From DATARH01 sp035534855 (GTDB lineage: Bacteria; Pseudomonadota; Alphaproteobacteria; ATCC43930; CGMCC-115725): a stretch of 64,000 bases of DNA. The notes under the pieces are model-generated. The model was not told the DNA's origin. It saw only the letters and a list, made by a program, of their open reading frames with translations, and did no database searches. The DNA lies in NCBI GenBank assembly GCA_035534855.1, contig DATLRD010000083.1, positions 62,001 through 126,000 on the forward strand, given 5' to 3'. The translations under genes and the position numbers were made by a program. Of this stretch, positions 17,828 to 26,485 are shown piece by piece; position 1 is the first letter of the stretch; every line of letters starts with the position of its first letter.

Positions 17828-19378
17828 ATGGCTCTGATGCGCTCGGTCGCGACGATCGGCTCGGCTACGTTGGTGAGCCGGCTCTTCGGCTTTGTCCGCG
17901 ACATCCTGACCGCGGCGGTGCTCGGCGCCGGGCCGGTGGCCGACGCATTCTTTGTCGCACAGCGCCTGCCCAACCTGTTCCGCAGCCTGTTTGCCGAGGG
18001 CGCGCTCGGCGCCGCCTTCGTGCCGCTCGCCTCAAAGGCGCATGCCGAAGGCGGCACCGAGGCGGCGCGGCGCTTTGCCGAAGAGGCGTTCGCGGTGCTG
18101 TTTGCGGCGCTGCTGGCGTTCGTGGTGCTCGGCGAACTGTTCATGCCGCTGGTGATGCACCTGATCGCGCCGGGCTTTACACAGGATCCCGGAAAGTTCG
18201 CCCTCGTCGTGTCGCTGACGCGGATCACCTTTCCCTATCTCCTGTTCATCTCGCTCGTCGCCCTGCAGGGCGGGCTGCTGAATTCGCTGAACCGCTTTGC
18301 CGCCGCCGCGGCGACCCCGGTGCTGCTCAACCTGTTCCTGATCGCGGCGCTGCTGGCGATGTCGCATTTCGGCCGGACCGACGGCCGTCTGCTCGCCTGG
18401 GCACTGACCGCAGCCGGAATCGCCCAGTTCGTGTGGCTCGCCGCGTCGTGCGCCCGTGCCGGAGTGCTGCTTCGCCCGCGCCTGCCGCGGCTGACGCCGC
18501 GGGTGCGGCGCACGCTGTCGGTGATGGGGCCGGGGGTGATCGGCGCCGGGGTGACCCAGCTCAACCTGCTGGTATCGACCGCGCTCGCCTCGCTGTTGCC
18601 GAGCGGCTCGGTGTCGTACCTCTACTACGCGGACCGGCTGAACCAGCTGCCGCTCGGCGTCGTCGGGATCGCCGTGGCGACGGCGATCCTGCCGCCGCTG
18701 TCGCGCCAGGTGCACAGCGGCGACCTCGCCGGTGCGGCGACGACGCAGAACCGCGGGGTCGAATTGTCGCTGCTGCTGACCCTGCCGGCGGCGATCGGGC
18801 TGGTGATCCTCGCCGAGCCGATCCTCGCCGCGCTGTTCGAGCGCGGCGCGTTCGGCCCCGAGGCTGCGGCGGCAACCGCGGCGGCGCTGGCCGCCTATGC
18901 CGCCGGGCTGCCGGCCTTTGTCCTGGTCAAGGTGCTGGCGCCGGGGTTCTTCGCGCGGCAGAACACCAAGACGCCGGTCAAGGTCGCGGTCGTCGCGATG
19001 GCGGTCAACCTCGGCCTGACCCTGGTGCTGATGCGCTTTCTCGCCCATGTCGGCGTCGCGATCGCGCTGTCGGTGGCGGGATGGACGCAGGCGCTGCTGC
19101 TGCTGGTGCTGCTCGCGCGGCGCGGTCATTTCCGGCTGGATCGCCGGGCGCGCACCAACCTCCCGCGCATCGCCGCCGCCGCGCTCGGCATGGGCGCCGT
19201 GCTGATCGCGCTGCGCCTCGCGCTGGCGCCGGCGCTCGCCGGACCCGGGCTGATGCGGGTCGCCACACTGGCCGGGCTGATCGGCGTCGGGGCGACGGTC
19301 TTCGCCGGGCTGATCGTCGCGCTCGGCGTTACCGGATGGCGCGACCTGCGCAACCGGCTCAGGCGGCAACCGGCTTGA
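17828..19378 (+). CDS. murJ: Lipid II flippase MurJ (MviN)
   Basis: 516 residues from ATG 17828; the open frame runs far upstream but has no family similarity there. Fourteen hydrophobic segments are expected for this MOP-superfamily member, and the first conserved block is SRLFGFVRDILTAAVLG followed by DAFFVAQRLPNLFRSLFAEGALGAAFVP. It moves lipid II across the inner membrane for wall synthesis. It is divergent from dapB (163 bases between), and trpS follows after 33 bases. Confidence 0.97.
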   Translation: MALMRSVATIGSATLVSRLFGFVRDILTAAVLGAGPVADAFFVAQRLPNLFRSLFAEGALGAAFVPLASKAHAEGGTEAARRFAEEAFAVLFAALLAFVVLGELFMPLVMHLIAPGFTQDPGKFALVVSLTRITFPYLLFISLVALQGGLLNSLNRFAAAAATPVLLNLFLIAALLAMSHFGRTDGRLLAWALTAAGIAQFVWLAASCARAGVLLRPRLPRLTPRVRRTLSVMGPGVIGAGVTQLNLLVSTALASLLPSGSVSYLYYADRLNQLPLGVVGIAVATAILPPLSRQVHSGDLAGAATTQNRGVELSLLLTLPAAIGLVILAEPILAALFERGAFGPEAAAATAAALAAYAAGLPAFVLVKVLAPGFFARQNTKTPVKVAVVAMAVNLGLTLVLMRFLAHVGVAIALSVAGWTQALLLLVLLARRGHFRLDRRARTNLPRIAAAALGMGAVLIALRLALAPALAGPGLMRVATLAGLIGVGATVFAGLIVALGVTGWRDLRNRLRRQPA

Positions 19379-19411
19379 CAGAGGCCGCGCCGGCAGCCTA
19401 GGCGAAGCCGC

Positions 19412-20410
19412 ATGAACCGCATTTTTTCCGGCGTCCAGCCGACCGGCAACCTGCACCTCGGCAACTATCTCGGCGCGATCCGCAACTGGGTCGGCCTGCA
19501 GCATGATTTCGAGTGCATCTTTTGCATCGTCGACCTGCACGCGCTGACCGTGCCGCAGGACCCGGCCGAGCTCCGAGCCTCGACGCGCGAGGTCACCGCC
19601 GCCTATATCGCCGCGGGCATCGACCCGCAGCGCTGCATCATCTTCAACCAGAGCATGGTCACCGCCCACGCCGAGCTGGCCTGGCTGCTCGGCTGCCTCA
19701 CGCCGCTCGGCTGGCTCAACCGGATGACCCAATTCAAGGAAAAGGCCGGCAAGCAGCGCGAGATGGCGGGGCTCGGCCTCTTCGCCTATCCGGTGCTGAT
19801 GGCCGCCGACATCCTCGCTTACAAGGCCACCCACGTGCCAGTCGGCGAAGACCAGAAACAGCATCTGGAACTGGCCCGCGACATCGCCGGCGCGTTCAAC
19901 CGGCAGTACGATCGCGATTTCTTCCCGCTGCCCGAGCCGCAGATTTTCGGCGAGGCGACGCGGGTGATGAGCCTGCGCGACGGCACCAAGAAGATGTCGA
20001 AATCCGACAGCTCGGATTATTCGCGCATCAACCTGACCGACGACCGCGACACGATCGCGTTGAAGATCCGGCGCGCCAAGACCGACCCCGAGCCGCTGCC
20101 GCACACGATCGCCGACCTGGAGAAACGCCCGGAGGCCGACAACCTCGTCGGCATCTACGCCGCGCTCGACGGCGCCACGCGCGAAGCGGTGCTGGGCGCC
20201 TTTGGCGGCTATCCGTTCTCGGCGTTCAAGGACGCGCTGACCACCCAGGCGCACAAGGTGATCGGCGACATCACCGAAAAGATGCGCCGACTGATGGACG
20301 ACCCCGGCCATATCGACGCGATCCTGCGCGACGGCGCCGAACGCGCCGCGGCGATCTCGCTGCCGGTGCTGCGCGAGGTACAGGACATCACCGGCCTGTT
20401 GCGGCCGTGA
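19412..20410 (+). CDS. trpS: Tryptophan--tRNA ligase
   Basis: 332 residues. Class I synthetase that charges tRNA-Trp. The HIGH-type motif is TGNLHLGN (11-18), and the second signature is KMSKS (194-198). Catalytic core and length are normal. It begins the likely unit trpS, NifU scaffold, tsaB-rimI. Confidence 0.98.
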   Translation: MNRIFSGVQPTGNLHLGNYLGAIRNWVGLQHDFECIFCIVDLHALTVPQDPAELRASTREVTAAYIAAGIDPQRCIIFNQSMVTAHAELAWLLGCLTPLGWLNRMTQFKEKAGKQREMAGLGLFAYPVLMAADILAYKATHVPVGEDQKQHLELARDIAGAFNRQYDRDFFPLPEPQIFGEATRVMSLRDGTKKMSKSDSSDYSRINLTDDRDTIALKIRRAKTDPEPLPHTIADLEKRPEADNLVGIYAALDGATREAVLGAFGGYPFSAFKDALTTQAHKVIGDITEKMRRLMDDPGHIDAILRDGAERAAAISLPVLREVQDITGLLRP

Positions 20411-20484
20411 TGCGGGGTTGATTCGACACCGCAAACCCCCATGCTATGAGACAGCAATCCGCCGCACCCGCCGAGGAGCCACCG

Positions 20485-21033
20485 ATGTTCATCCAGACCG
20501 AGCAGACCCCTAACCCGGCCACCCTCAAATTCCTGCCGGGCTGTTCGGTGATGGCCAGCGGGACGGCAAACTTCACGACGCCCGAGGCGGCGCGGCGCTC
20601 GCCGCTCGCCGAGCGGCTGTTCGGTCTCGAGCAGGTGACCGGGATCTTCCTCGGCGCCGATTTCATTACCGTCACCAAGGGCGGCGACACCGACTGGTAT
20701 CAGCTGAAGCCCGCAGTGCTGGCGGTGATCATGGAGCATTTCACCGCCGGCCGTCCGGTCATCGACGCCGCGTCGGTCGGCGAGGCCGTCAGCGATGAAG
20801 AGGACGACGAAATCGTCTCCCAGATCAAGGAATTGCTGGAAACCCGGGTACGCCCGGCGGTGGCCCAGGATGGCGGCGACATCATCTTCGAGGATTTCAC
20901 CGACGGCATCGTCTACCTGCACATGCAGGGCTCGTGCTCGGGCTGCCCGAGTTCGACCGCGACGCTGAAGGCCGGCATCGAGAACATGCTGCGGCATTAC
21001 ATCCCCGAAGTCGTTGAGGTTCGCGCCGTCTGA
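20485..21033 (+). CDS. NifU-type iron-sulfur scaffold protein (Nfu)
   Basis: 182 residues from ATG 20485 with GAGGAG 7 bases upstream; an earlier ATG at 20446 lacks a site. N-terminal Nfu domain (MFIQTEQTPNPATLKFLPG, residues 1-88) and C-terminal NifU domain (about 108-180) with the cluster-binding motif CSGCPSS, Cys151 and Cys154. It carries and delivers [4Fe-4S] clusters to target enzymes. Its TGA overlaps a CTG in the frame of the next gene. Confidence 0.95.
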   Translation: MFIQTEQTPNPATLKFLPGCSVMASGTANFTTPEAARRSPLAERLFGLEQVTGIFLGADFITVTKGGDTDWYQLKPAVLAVIMEHFTAGRPVIDAASVGEAVSDEEDDEIVSQIKELLETRVRPAVAQDGGDIIFEDFTDGIVYLHMQGSCSGCPSSTATLKAGIENMLRHYIPEVVEVRAV

Positions 21034-22217
21034 GTCGCGACCGCACTGCACTCCCGATAATCCTGGCGTTCGACGCCGCCGGCTCGGCCTGCTCGGCCGC
21101 AGTCGGGCGTGGCGACACGGTGCTGGCCGCCGAAATGCGGCCGATGCGCCACGGCCACGCCGAGGCGCTGATGCCGCTGGTCGACGCGGCGATGCGTGCC
21201 GCCGGCCTGCGCCCGGCCGAGCTTGACGCGGTCGCGGTATCGCTGGGGCCGGGCGGGTTCACCGGCATCCGCGTCGGGCTTGCGGCGGCCCACGGCATCG
21301 CTGTGGCGAGCGGCGCCCGCCTGGTCGGGGTCACCAGCTTTGCCGCGGTCGCCGCGGCGCTGTCGGAGCCGCTGCCCAGCCCGCTGCTGGTTGCGCTCGA
21401 TAGCCGTCGTGCCGACCTTTACGTGCAGCTCTTTTCCGCCGCTCGTGTGCCACTCGGCGCGCCGGAAGCGATGCTGCCCGAGCGGCTCGGCGAGTGGGTG
21501 ATCGAAAGGATCGGCACGGCGGCGCCGCTGGTTGCCGGCGACGCGGCCGAGACCGCCGCGGCCGCGCTTGCCGAACCCTTTATACCGACCGTGGCCCCGG
21601 GCTCGGCCCCCGATGCGCGCGGCGTGCTTGCCGAAGCGGCGCGGGTTCTCGCGCGGGGCGAGCCCGACCGGGCGCCGCGCGCGCTGTACCTGCGCCCGCC
21701 CGACGTGACCCTCGCCGCGCCGCCGACACGCAAGCCCGCCCGCAAGCCAGCGGCGCGGCGCATCGGCCCGCTGCCCGCCGCCGCCGCCGGCCCGCTCGCG
21801 CTGCTGCACCGCGCCTGCTTTCCCGACGACCCGTGGGATGGCGAGACGCTGGCGCGCATCATGGGGCTTTCCGGCTGCTTCGGCCGCCTCGCCTGGGACG
21901 GCGAGATCCCGGCCGGGTTCGTCCTCGCCCGCGACCTCGGCGACGAGTGCGAGGTGCTATCGATCGGCGTCATCCCCGACCGGCGCCGCCACGGCACCGG
22001 AGCCCGGCTGATGGCGGCGGTGCTGGCCGAAGCGCGCCGCCGCGGCATCGTCTCGGTGGTGCTCGAGGTCGCCGCCGGCAACGACGCCGCCCGCGCGCTC
22101 TATCGCCGGCTCGGCTTTGCCCCGGTCGGCCGCCGGCCGCGTTACTATCGCCGCGCCGGCACGATGGAAGACGCGCTGATCATGCGCCTCAACCTCGGGC
22201 GCTCGACGACTTCGTGA
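21030..22217 (+). CDS. TsaB-RimI fusion: tRNA t6A37 synthesis subunit joined to ribosomal-protein acetyltransferase
   Basis: One unbroken frame holds two proteins that are usually separate. Residues about 10-215 are TsaB (LAFDAAGSACSAAV, SLGPGGFTGIRVGLAAAHGIA), the partner of TsaD in making N6-threonylcarbamoyladenosine on tRNA. A Pro/Ala/Lys/Arg linker follows, and residues about 250-395 are a GNAT domain like RimI (IGVIPDRRRHGTGARLM for acetyl-CoA, RALYRRLGF), which acetylates the N-terminal Ala of S18. The first canonical start is GTG 21120, but TsaB similarity begins upstream. The only near-start in frame is CTG 21030, which overlaps the previous TGA and has GAGGT 9 bases upstream. I use that start with caution. 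Confidence 0.85.
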   Translation: MSRDRTALPIILAFDAAGSACSAAVGRGDTVLAAEMRPMRHGHAEALMPLVDAAMRAAGLRPAELDAVAVSLGPGGFTGIRVGLAAAHGIAVASGARLVGVTSFAAVAAALSEPLPSPLLVALDSRRADLYVQLFSAARVPLGAPEAMLPERLGEWVIERIGTAAPLVAGDAAETAAAALAEPFIPTVAPGSAPDARGVLAEAARVLARGEPDRAPRALYLRPPDVTLAAPPTRKPARKPAARRIGPLPAAAAGPLALLHRACFPDDPWDGETLARIMGLSGCFGRLAWDGEIPAGFVLARDLGDECEVLSIGVIPDRRRHGTGARLMAAVLAEARRRGIVSVVLEVAAGNDAARALYRRLGFAPVGRRPRYYRRAGTMEDALIMRLNLGRSTTS

Positions 22218-22280
22218 TGAACTAGCGCCCGCGAATCTCTAAGAACGTGTCGAAAGCTACAAGACCGGCGAAAGACCCGA

Positions 22281-22309
22281 TTGCACATGATGCAATAATT
22301 CTTTATATA
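22281..22309 (+). promoter_or_regulatory. Strong promoter of the MucR gene with overlapping palindrome
   Basis: TTGCAC (22281-22286), 17-base spacer, TATATA (22304-22309): a near-consensus sigma70 promoter in a locally AT-rich stretch. The palindrome TTGCA-N5-TGCAA (22281-22295) covers the -35, a good place for a repressor. MucR-type regulators commonly control their own gene at AT-rich sites. Confidence 0.75.
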
Positions 22310-22340
22310 GCCGGCGACAATAGCAGGCGGGAACCGCGCG

Positions 22341-22757
22341 ATGGACAGCACTGAGCAGACAAACGATCTCTTGGCCCTGACCACCGAAATCGTAGCCGCC
22401 CACGTATCGAACAATACCGTGGCGCTGGGCGATCTGCCGCAGCTGATCAACCAAGTCTATCAGTCACTTGCCAATATCGGGACCGTCGCGGTCGTGCCGG
22501 CGGCGCGGCCGCAGCCGGCGGTCAACGTCAAGAAATCAGTGCTGCCCGACTACATCGTCTGCCTCGAAGACGGCAAAAAGCTCAAGATGCTCAAGCGGCA
22601 CTTGAAGACCGCCTACAACATGACGCCGGAGGCCTATCGCGAGCGCTGGGGCCTGCCGCCCGATTACCCGATGGTTGCGCCAAACTACGCGCGGCAGCGC
22701 AGCCGACTGGCCAAGGAAATCGGCCTCGGCACTCGGGCGCGTCGCTCGCGGGGCTAA
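22341..22757 (+). CDS. MucR/Ros family transcriptional regulator
   Basis: 138 residues. Alphaproteobacterial H-NS-like regulator that binds AT-rich DNA and controls surface polysaccharide, motility and cell-cycle genes. Residues 1-50 form the oligomerisation part. The DNA-binding fold has Cys74-x2-Asp77-x9-His87, then MTPEAYRERWGLPPDYPMVAPNYA, the standard MucR core. Asp replaces the second Cys of Ros, and no second His follows His87, so zinc binding may be lost, as in some Mesorhizobium members. Transcribed alone from the promoter at 22281-22309. Confidence 0.93.
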   Translation: MDSTEQTNDLLALTTEIVAAHVSNNTVALGDLPQLINQVYQSLANIGTVAVVPAARPQPAVNVKKSVLPDYIVCLEDGKKLKMLKRHLKTAYNMTPEAYRERWGLPPDYPMVAPNYARQRSRLAKEIGLGTRARRSRG

Positions 22758-22842
22758 TGCCAACGCGACTGGGTCGCGGCGTTAGGCCCGCCGCCCACTA
22801 TGCGGTATAGTGGCGCGATGAGGCCAGCTTCATAGCCACGCG

Positions 22843-23274
22843 ATGATTTCTCGCCTCGAGCAGCTTTGTCTCGACAAGGGCTTGAAGATGACTGAGCAGC
22901 GCCGGGTGATCGCCCGCGTGCTGTCGGACTCGCTCGACCATCCCGATGTCGAGCTGGTCTATCGGCGTGCGACCGGGATTGACCCGCATATCAGCATCGC
23001 CACGGTCTACCGCACCGTGCGCCTGTTCGAAGAGGCCAACATCCTCGCGCGCCACGATTTCGGCGAGGGACGCGCCCGCTATGAGGAGATGCCGAGCGCC
23101 CACCACGACCACCTGATAAACATTCAAAGCGGGGAGGTCATCGAGTTCCGCAACGAGGACATCGAAAAGCTGCAACAATTCGTTGCTAACGAACTTGGCT
23201 ATGAGCTGGTCGGGCATCGCCTTGAACTTTATGCGGTCCCGCGCAACGGCAGGCGCGAGCGCGACCACCAATGA
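22843..23274 (+). CDS. Fur family metalloregulator
   Basis: 143 residues. Winged helix at the N-terminus (GLKMTEQRRVIARVL, SIATVYRTVRLFEEANI) and a dimerisation domain with the metal-binding HHDHL motif (about 86-90). The CxxC pair that holds structural zinc in E. coli Fur is replaced (LINIQSGEVIEF), as in many alphaproteobacterial Fur/Mur proteins, which may sense manganese or iron. TATAGT at 22806-22811 with TTAGGC 18 bases upstream is a weak possible promoter. An ornithine-lipid acyltransferase gene follows after 85 bases. Confidence 0.93.
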   Translation: MISRLEQLCLDKGLKMTEQRRVIARVLSDSLDHPDVELVYRRATGIDPHISIATVYRTVRLFEEANILARHDFGEGRARYEEMPSAHHDHLINIQSGEVIEFRNEDIEKLQQFVANELGYELVGHRLELYAVPRNGRRERDHQ

Positions 23275-23359
23275 CGCCATTGGGCATTCCATCGGGCGTT
23301 CGGCCGGTTCACCGGCACCGGCCCGCCCGGGTCGGCGCCGACCGGAGGGAGATTTTGAC

Positions 23360-24244
23360 ATGATGCCGCGAACCGTCGATTCGCCGCTAAGCTCGCTAGA
23401 GCTTGAGCCGGCCGCCGCGCTCGGTGCCGTCGGGCCGGGTGCGCCGCGCCGCATCGTCGATCTCAGTTTGGGTCCGCTGCAGGTACGGCTGGCCGAGAGC
23501 CCGACCGACATCGACGCGGCGCAGGCGCTGCGCTACGCCGTGTTCTACGAGCGGATGGGGGCGCAGCCGCTGGCGGAAATGGCCGGTCAGCGCCGCGATT
23601 TCGACCCTTGGGACAACATCTGCGACCACCTTTTGGTGCTCGACCACAGCCGCGGCCGGGGCAGCAGCGGCGTCGTGGGCACCTACCGGCTGATCCGGCG
23701 CAGTGCGGCGCAGCGCTTCGGCCGGTTCTACTCTTCCGGCGAATACGACATCGCGCCGCTGGTTGCCTATCCGGGCGAGATCCTCGAGCTCGGCCGCTCG
23801 TGCGTCGACCCGGCCTATCGCGGGCGGGGGGTCATGCAGCTGCTGTGGAGCGGCATCGCGGCCTACGTCTTCCATTACGACATCGCGCTGATGTTTGGCT
23901 GCGCCAGCCTGCCGGGCACCGACCCCGACGCTCTGGCGGCGCCGCTGTCCTATCTGCACCACCACCATTTGGCGCCGCCGGAGTTGCGGGTGCAGGCGCT
24001 CGCCGAGCGCTACGTCGCGATGAACCGGCTGTCTGCCGATGCGATCGACGCCGGCGCCACCCGCGCCGTGCTGCCGCCGTTGATCAAGGGCTATCTGCGG
24101 CTCGGCGGGTTCGTCGGCGACGGCGCGGTGATCGACACGCAGTTCAACACCACCGATGTCTGCGTCGTGGTCAAGACCGAACTGGTCGCAGAGAAATATT
24201 CGCGGCACTACGTCCGGCAGTCGAAAGACCCGTGGACAGCATAG
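23360..24244 (+). CDS. olsB: GNAT-type N-acyltransferase, probable ornithine-acyl-ACP acyltransferase
   Basis: 294 residues from ATG 23360 with GGAGGGA 9 bases upstream. The first part (RLAESPTDIDAAQALRYAVFYERMGAQ) and the motif GEILELGRSCVDPAYRGRGVMQLLW are typical of the OlsB branch, which attaches a 3-hydroxy fatty acid to the amino group of ornithine, forming lyso-ornithine lipid. The next gene is a PlsC-type acyltransferase, starting about 5 bases later, which is the usual olsB-olsA pairing. The identity of the amino acid is inferred from this pairing, not seen directly. Confidence 0.8.
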   Translation: MMPRTVDSPLSSLELEPAAALGAVGPGAPRRIVDLSLGPLQVRLAESPTDIDAAQALRYAVFYERMGAQPLAEMAGQRRDFDPWDNICDHLLVLDHSRGRGSSGVVGTYRLIRRSAAQRFGRFYSSGEYDIAPLVAYPGEILELGRSCVDPAYRGRGVMQLLWSGIAAYVFHYDIALMFGCASLPGTDPDALAAPLSYLHHHHLAPPELRVQALAERYVAMNRLSADAIDAGATRAVLPPLIKGYLRLGGFVGDGAVIDTQFNTTDVCVVVKTELVAEKYSRHYVRQSKDPWTA

Positions 24245-24249
24245 AAAGC

Positions 24250-25104
24250 ATGGGCGCGACGACGCTCAGGCTGTGGCGCCTGGCGGTTTATCTCGCCTGG
24301 ACGCTGCCGCTGATGCCGGTGCAGGCGTTGGGGATCGCCCTGCGACAGAAATGGGCGGCGAGCTTTCCGCGGTTTTACCACCGGGTGTGCTGCCGCATCC
24401 TCGGCCTCAGGGTGCGGCAGATCGGCCAGCCGACCGCGCGGCGGCCGGTGCTGTTTGCCGCGAACCATGTCTCCTACCTCGACATCACTGTGCTCGGCTC
24501 GCTGATCCCGGGCTCGTTCATCGCCAAGGCCGAGGTGTCGGGCTGGCCGCTGTTGGGCTGGCTGGCCAAGCTGCAGCGCTCGGTGTTTGTCGATCGCCAG
24601 GTGCGCAGCACCGCGCAGCAGCGCGACGCGATTGCCGAGCGGCTGGCCGCGCGCGACGCGCTGATCCTGTTTCCGGAGGGCACCAGCAGCGACGGCAACC
24701 GCGTGCTGCCGTTCAAGAGCGCGCTGTTCGATGTCGCCAACGGGCGCGGCGGGCTGCCGCCGGTTACCGTGCAGCCGGTGTCGGTGGCCTATACGCGGCT
24801 CGACGGGATGCCGATCCGGCGCGGCTTTCGTCCGCTTTTCGCGTGGTACGGCGACATGGCGATGGCGCCGCACCTGTGGCGCCTGCTCGGCCTCGGCCGG
24901 ATCGAGATCGTGGTTCAGTTCCACGACCCGGTTGCCTTTGCCGATTTCGGCTCGCGCAAGGCGCTGTCGGCGTATTGCGAGGCGTGCGTGGTCGGCGGCG
25001 TCAACGCGGCGCTGACCGGCCGCCAGCAAAAGATGCCGGGACCGCCGGCGCCCGACCGGCAGCATCCGATGGCGGCCGATCTTTCGGTCGTGGCGCGCGG
25101 ATGA
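24250..25104 (+). CDS. 1-acyl-glycerol-3-phosphate-type acyltransferase (probable OlsA)
   Basis: 284 residues from ATG 24250 (GTG 24232 is possible and would overlap the upstream gene). Residues about 12-32 are a membrane anchor. The acyltransferase boxes are NHVSYLD (HX4D) and FPEGTSSDG. Following olsB directly, it most likely adds the second acyl chain to lyso-ornithine lipid; a general role in phosphatidic acid synthesis cannot be excluded. Inner membrane, cytoplasmic face. Confidence 0.88.
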   Translation: MGATTLRLWRLAVYLAWTLPLMPVQALGIALRQKWAASFPRFYHRVCCRILGLRVRQIGQPTARRPVLFAANHVSYLDITVLGSLIPGSFIAKAEVSGWPLLGWLAKLQRSVFVDRQVRSTAQQRDAIAERLAARDALILFPEGTSSDGNRVLPFKSALFDVANGRGGLPPVTVQPVSVAYTRLDGMPIRRGFRPLFAWYGDMAMAPHLWRLLGLGRIEIVVQFHDPVAFADFGSRKALSAYCEACVVGGVNAALTGRQQKMPGPPAPDRQHPMAADLSVVARG

Positions 25105-25141
25105 CCGCCCGGCTGTCGCGCCCCGGCCCCAGGTGGCACCG

Positions 25142-26485
25142 ATGAAGCGCCTGTTCGTAAAGACCTACGGCTGCCAGATGAACGTCTACGACTCGGCCCG
25201 GATGACCGAGCTGATGGCGCCGCTTGGCTACGCGCCGAGCGAGACGCCGGCCGGCGCCGATCTCGTGATCCTCAATACCTGCCACATCCGTGAGAAGGCG
25301 GCCGAGAAGGTCTATTCCGAGCTGGGTGCGATCCGCCGGCTCAAGCGGGCCAAGGAGCGCGGCGGCGGCCGCATGGTGGTCGCGGTCGCCGGCTGCGTCG
25401 CCCAGGCCGAAGGCGAAGAGATCATCGCCCGCGCCCCGGTCGTCGATGTCGTTCTTGGCCCGCAGGCCTATCACCGCCTGCCCGAACTGGTGGCGCGCGC
25501 GATGCGTGAAGGCGGCGGCGTGCTCGACACCAGCTTTCCGCCAGAGCCGAAATTCGACCACCTGCCGGCGCGCACCGGCGAATCGCCGGTCAGCGCGTTC
25601 CTGACGATCCAGGAAGGTTGCGACAAGTTCTGCACGTTCTGCGTCGTGCCCTATACGCGCGGCGTCGAGTTTTCGCGGCCCGCGTCCGAGATCGTCGACG
25701 AGGCGCGCTGCCTCGTCGAGGGCGGAGCGCGCGAGATCACGCTGCTTGGCCAGAACGTCAACGCCTATCACGGTGCGGCCCCCGACCGGCGCGGCGAATG
25801 GGGCCTCGGCGAATTGATCCGTGCGCTGGCCGCGCTGCCCGGCCTGCTGCGCCTGCGCTATACGACCTCGCACCCGCGCGATGTCGACGACGCGCTCGTC
25901 GCCGCCCACCGCGATGTCGAGCGGCTGATGCCATTTCTCCACCTGCCGGTGCAGAGCGGCGCCGACCGCATACTCGCGGCGATGAACCGGCGCCACACCG
26001 CCGACGATTACCGCCGTATCGTCGCGCGGCTCCGGGCGGCACGGCCCGACATCGTGCTGTCCTCCGACTTCATCGTCGGGTTTCCCGGCGAAAGCGACGC
26101 GGATTTTCGCGCTACCCTTCACTTGGTCAAGGAGATCGGCTTTGCGCAGGCGTTCTCTTTCAAGTACTCGCCGCGTCCCGGCACTCCGGCAGCGGCGCTG
26201 CCGCAGGTTCCCGATATGGTAAAGGCCGAACGCCTGGCCGAATTGCAGACGCTGCTGCGCCGGCAGACCGAGGACTTCAACCGGCAGGCAGTCGGGCAGA
26301 CCCTGCCGGTGCTGTTCGAGCGCCCGGGCCGCCATCCTGGCCAGCTGGTCGGCCGCGGCCCGCATCTCCACCCGGTTCACGCCGCGCTGCCGGCCGACCG
26401 GATCGGCGCGGTCGTGCCGGTCAGGATCGAGGCGGTGCAGGGCAACAGCCTAGCCGGCATCGCCGCCGGGGCCGCGGCCGCATGA
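25142..26485 (+). CDS. miaB: tRNA-2-methylthio-N6-dimethylallyladenosine synthase
   Basis: 447 residues from ATG 25142 (in-frame GTG 25133 also possible). Radical-SAM methylthiotransferase that modifies A37 of tRNAs reading UNN codons. The N-terminal domain has the three cluster Cys in YGCQMN, NTCHIRE and AGCVAQ. The radical-SAM motif is CDKFCTFC. The C-terminal TRAM domain is present (GRGPHLHPVH, PVRIEAVQGNSL). The stop overlaps the phoH start by 4 bases, so the genes are coupled. Confidence 0.97.
   Translation: MKRLFVKTYGCQMNVYDSARMTELMAPLGYAPSETPAGADLVILNTCHIREKAAEKVYSELGAIRRLKRAKERGGGRMVVAVAGCVAQAEGEEIIARAPVVDVVLGPQAYHRLPELVARAMREGGGVLDTSFPPEPKFDHLPARTGESPVSAFLTIQEGCDKFCTFCVVPYTRGVEFSRPASEIVDEARCLVEGGAREITLLGQNVNAYHGAAPDRRGEWGLGELIRALAALPGLLRLRYTTSHPRDVDDALVAAHRDVERLMPFLHLPVQSGADRILAAMNRRHTADDYRRIVARLRAARPDIVLSSDFIVGFPGESDADFRATLHLVKEIGFAQAFSFKYSPRPGTPAAALPQVPDMVKAERLAELQTLLRRQTEDFNRQAVGQTLPVLFERPGRHPGQLVGRGPHLHPVHAALPADRIGAVVPVRIEAVQGNSLAGIAAGAAAA

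Noticed and set aside
22764..22778. Hairpin CGCGAC-TGG-GTCGCG after the MucR gene
   Set aside because: The stem has only 6 pairs and there is no T-run on either side, so I do not call it a terminator.
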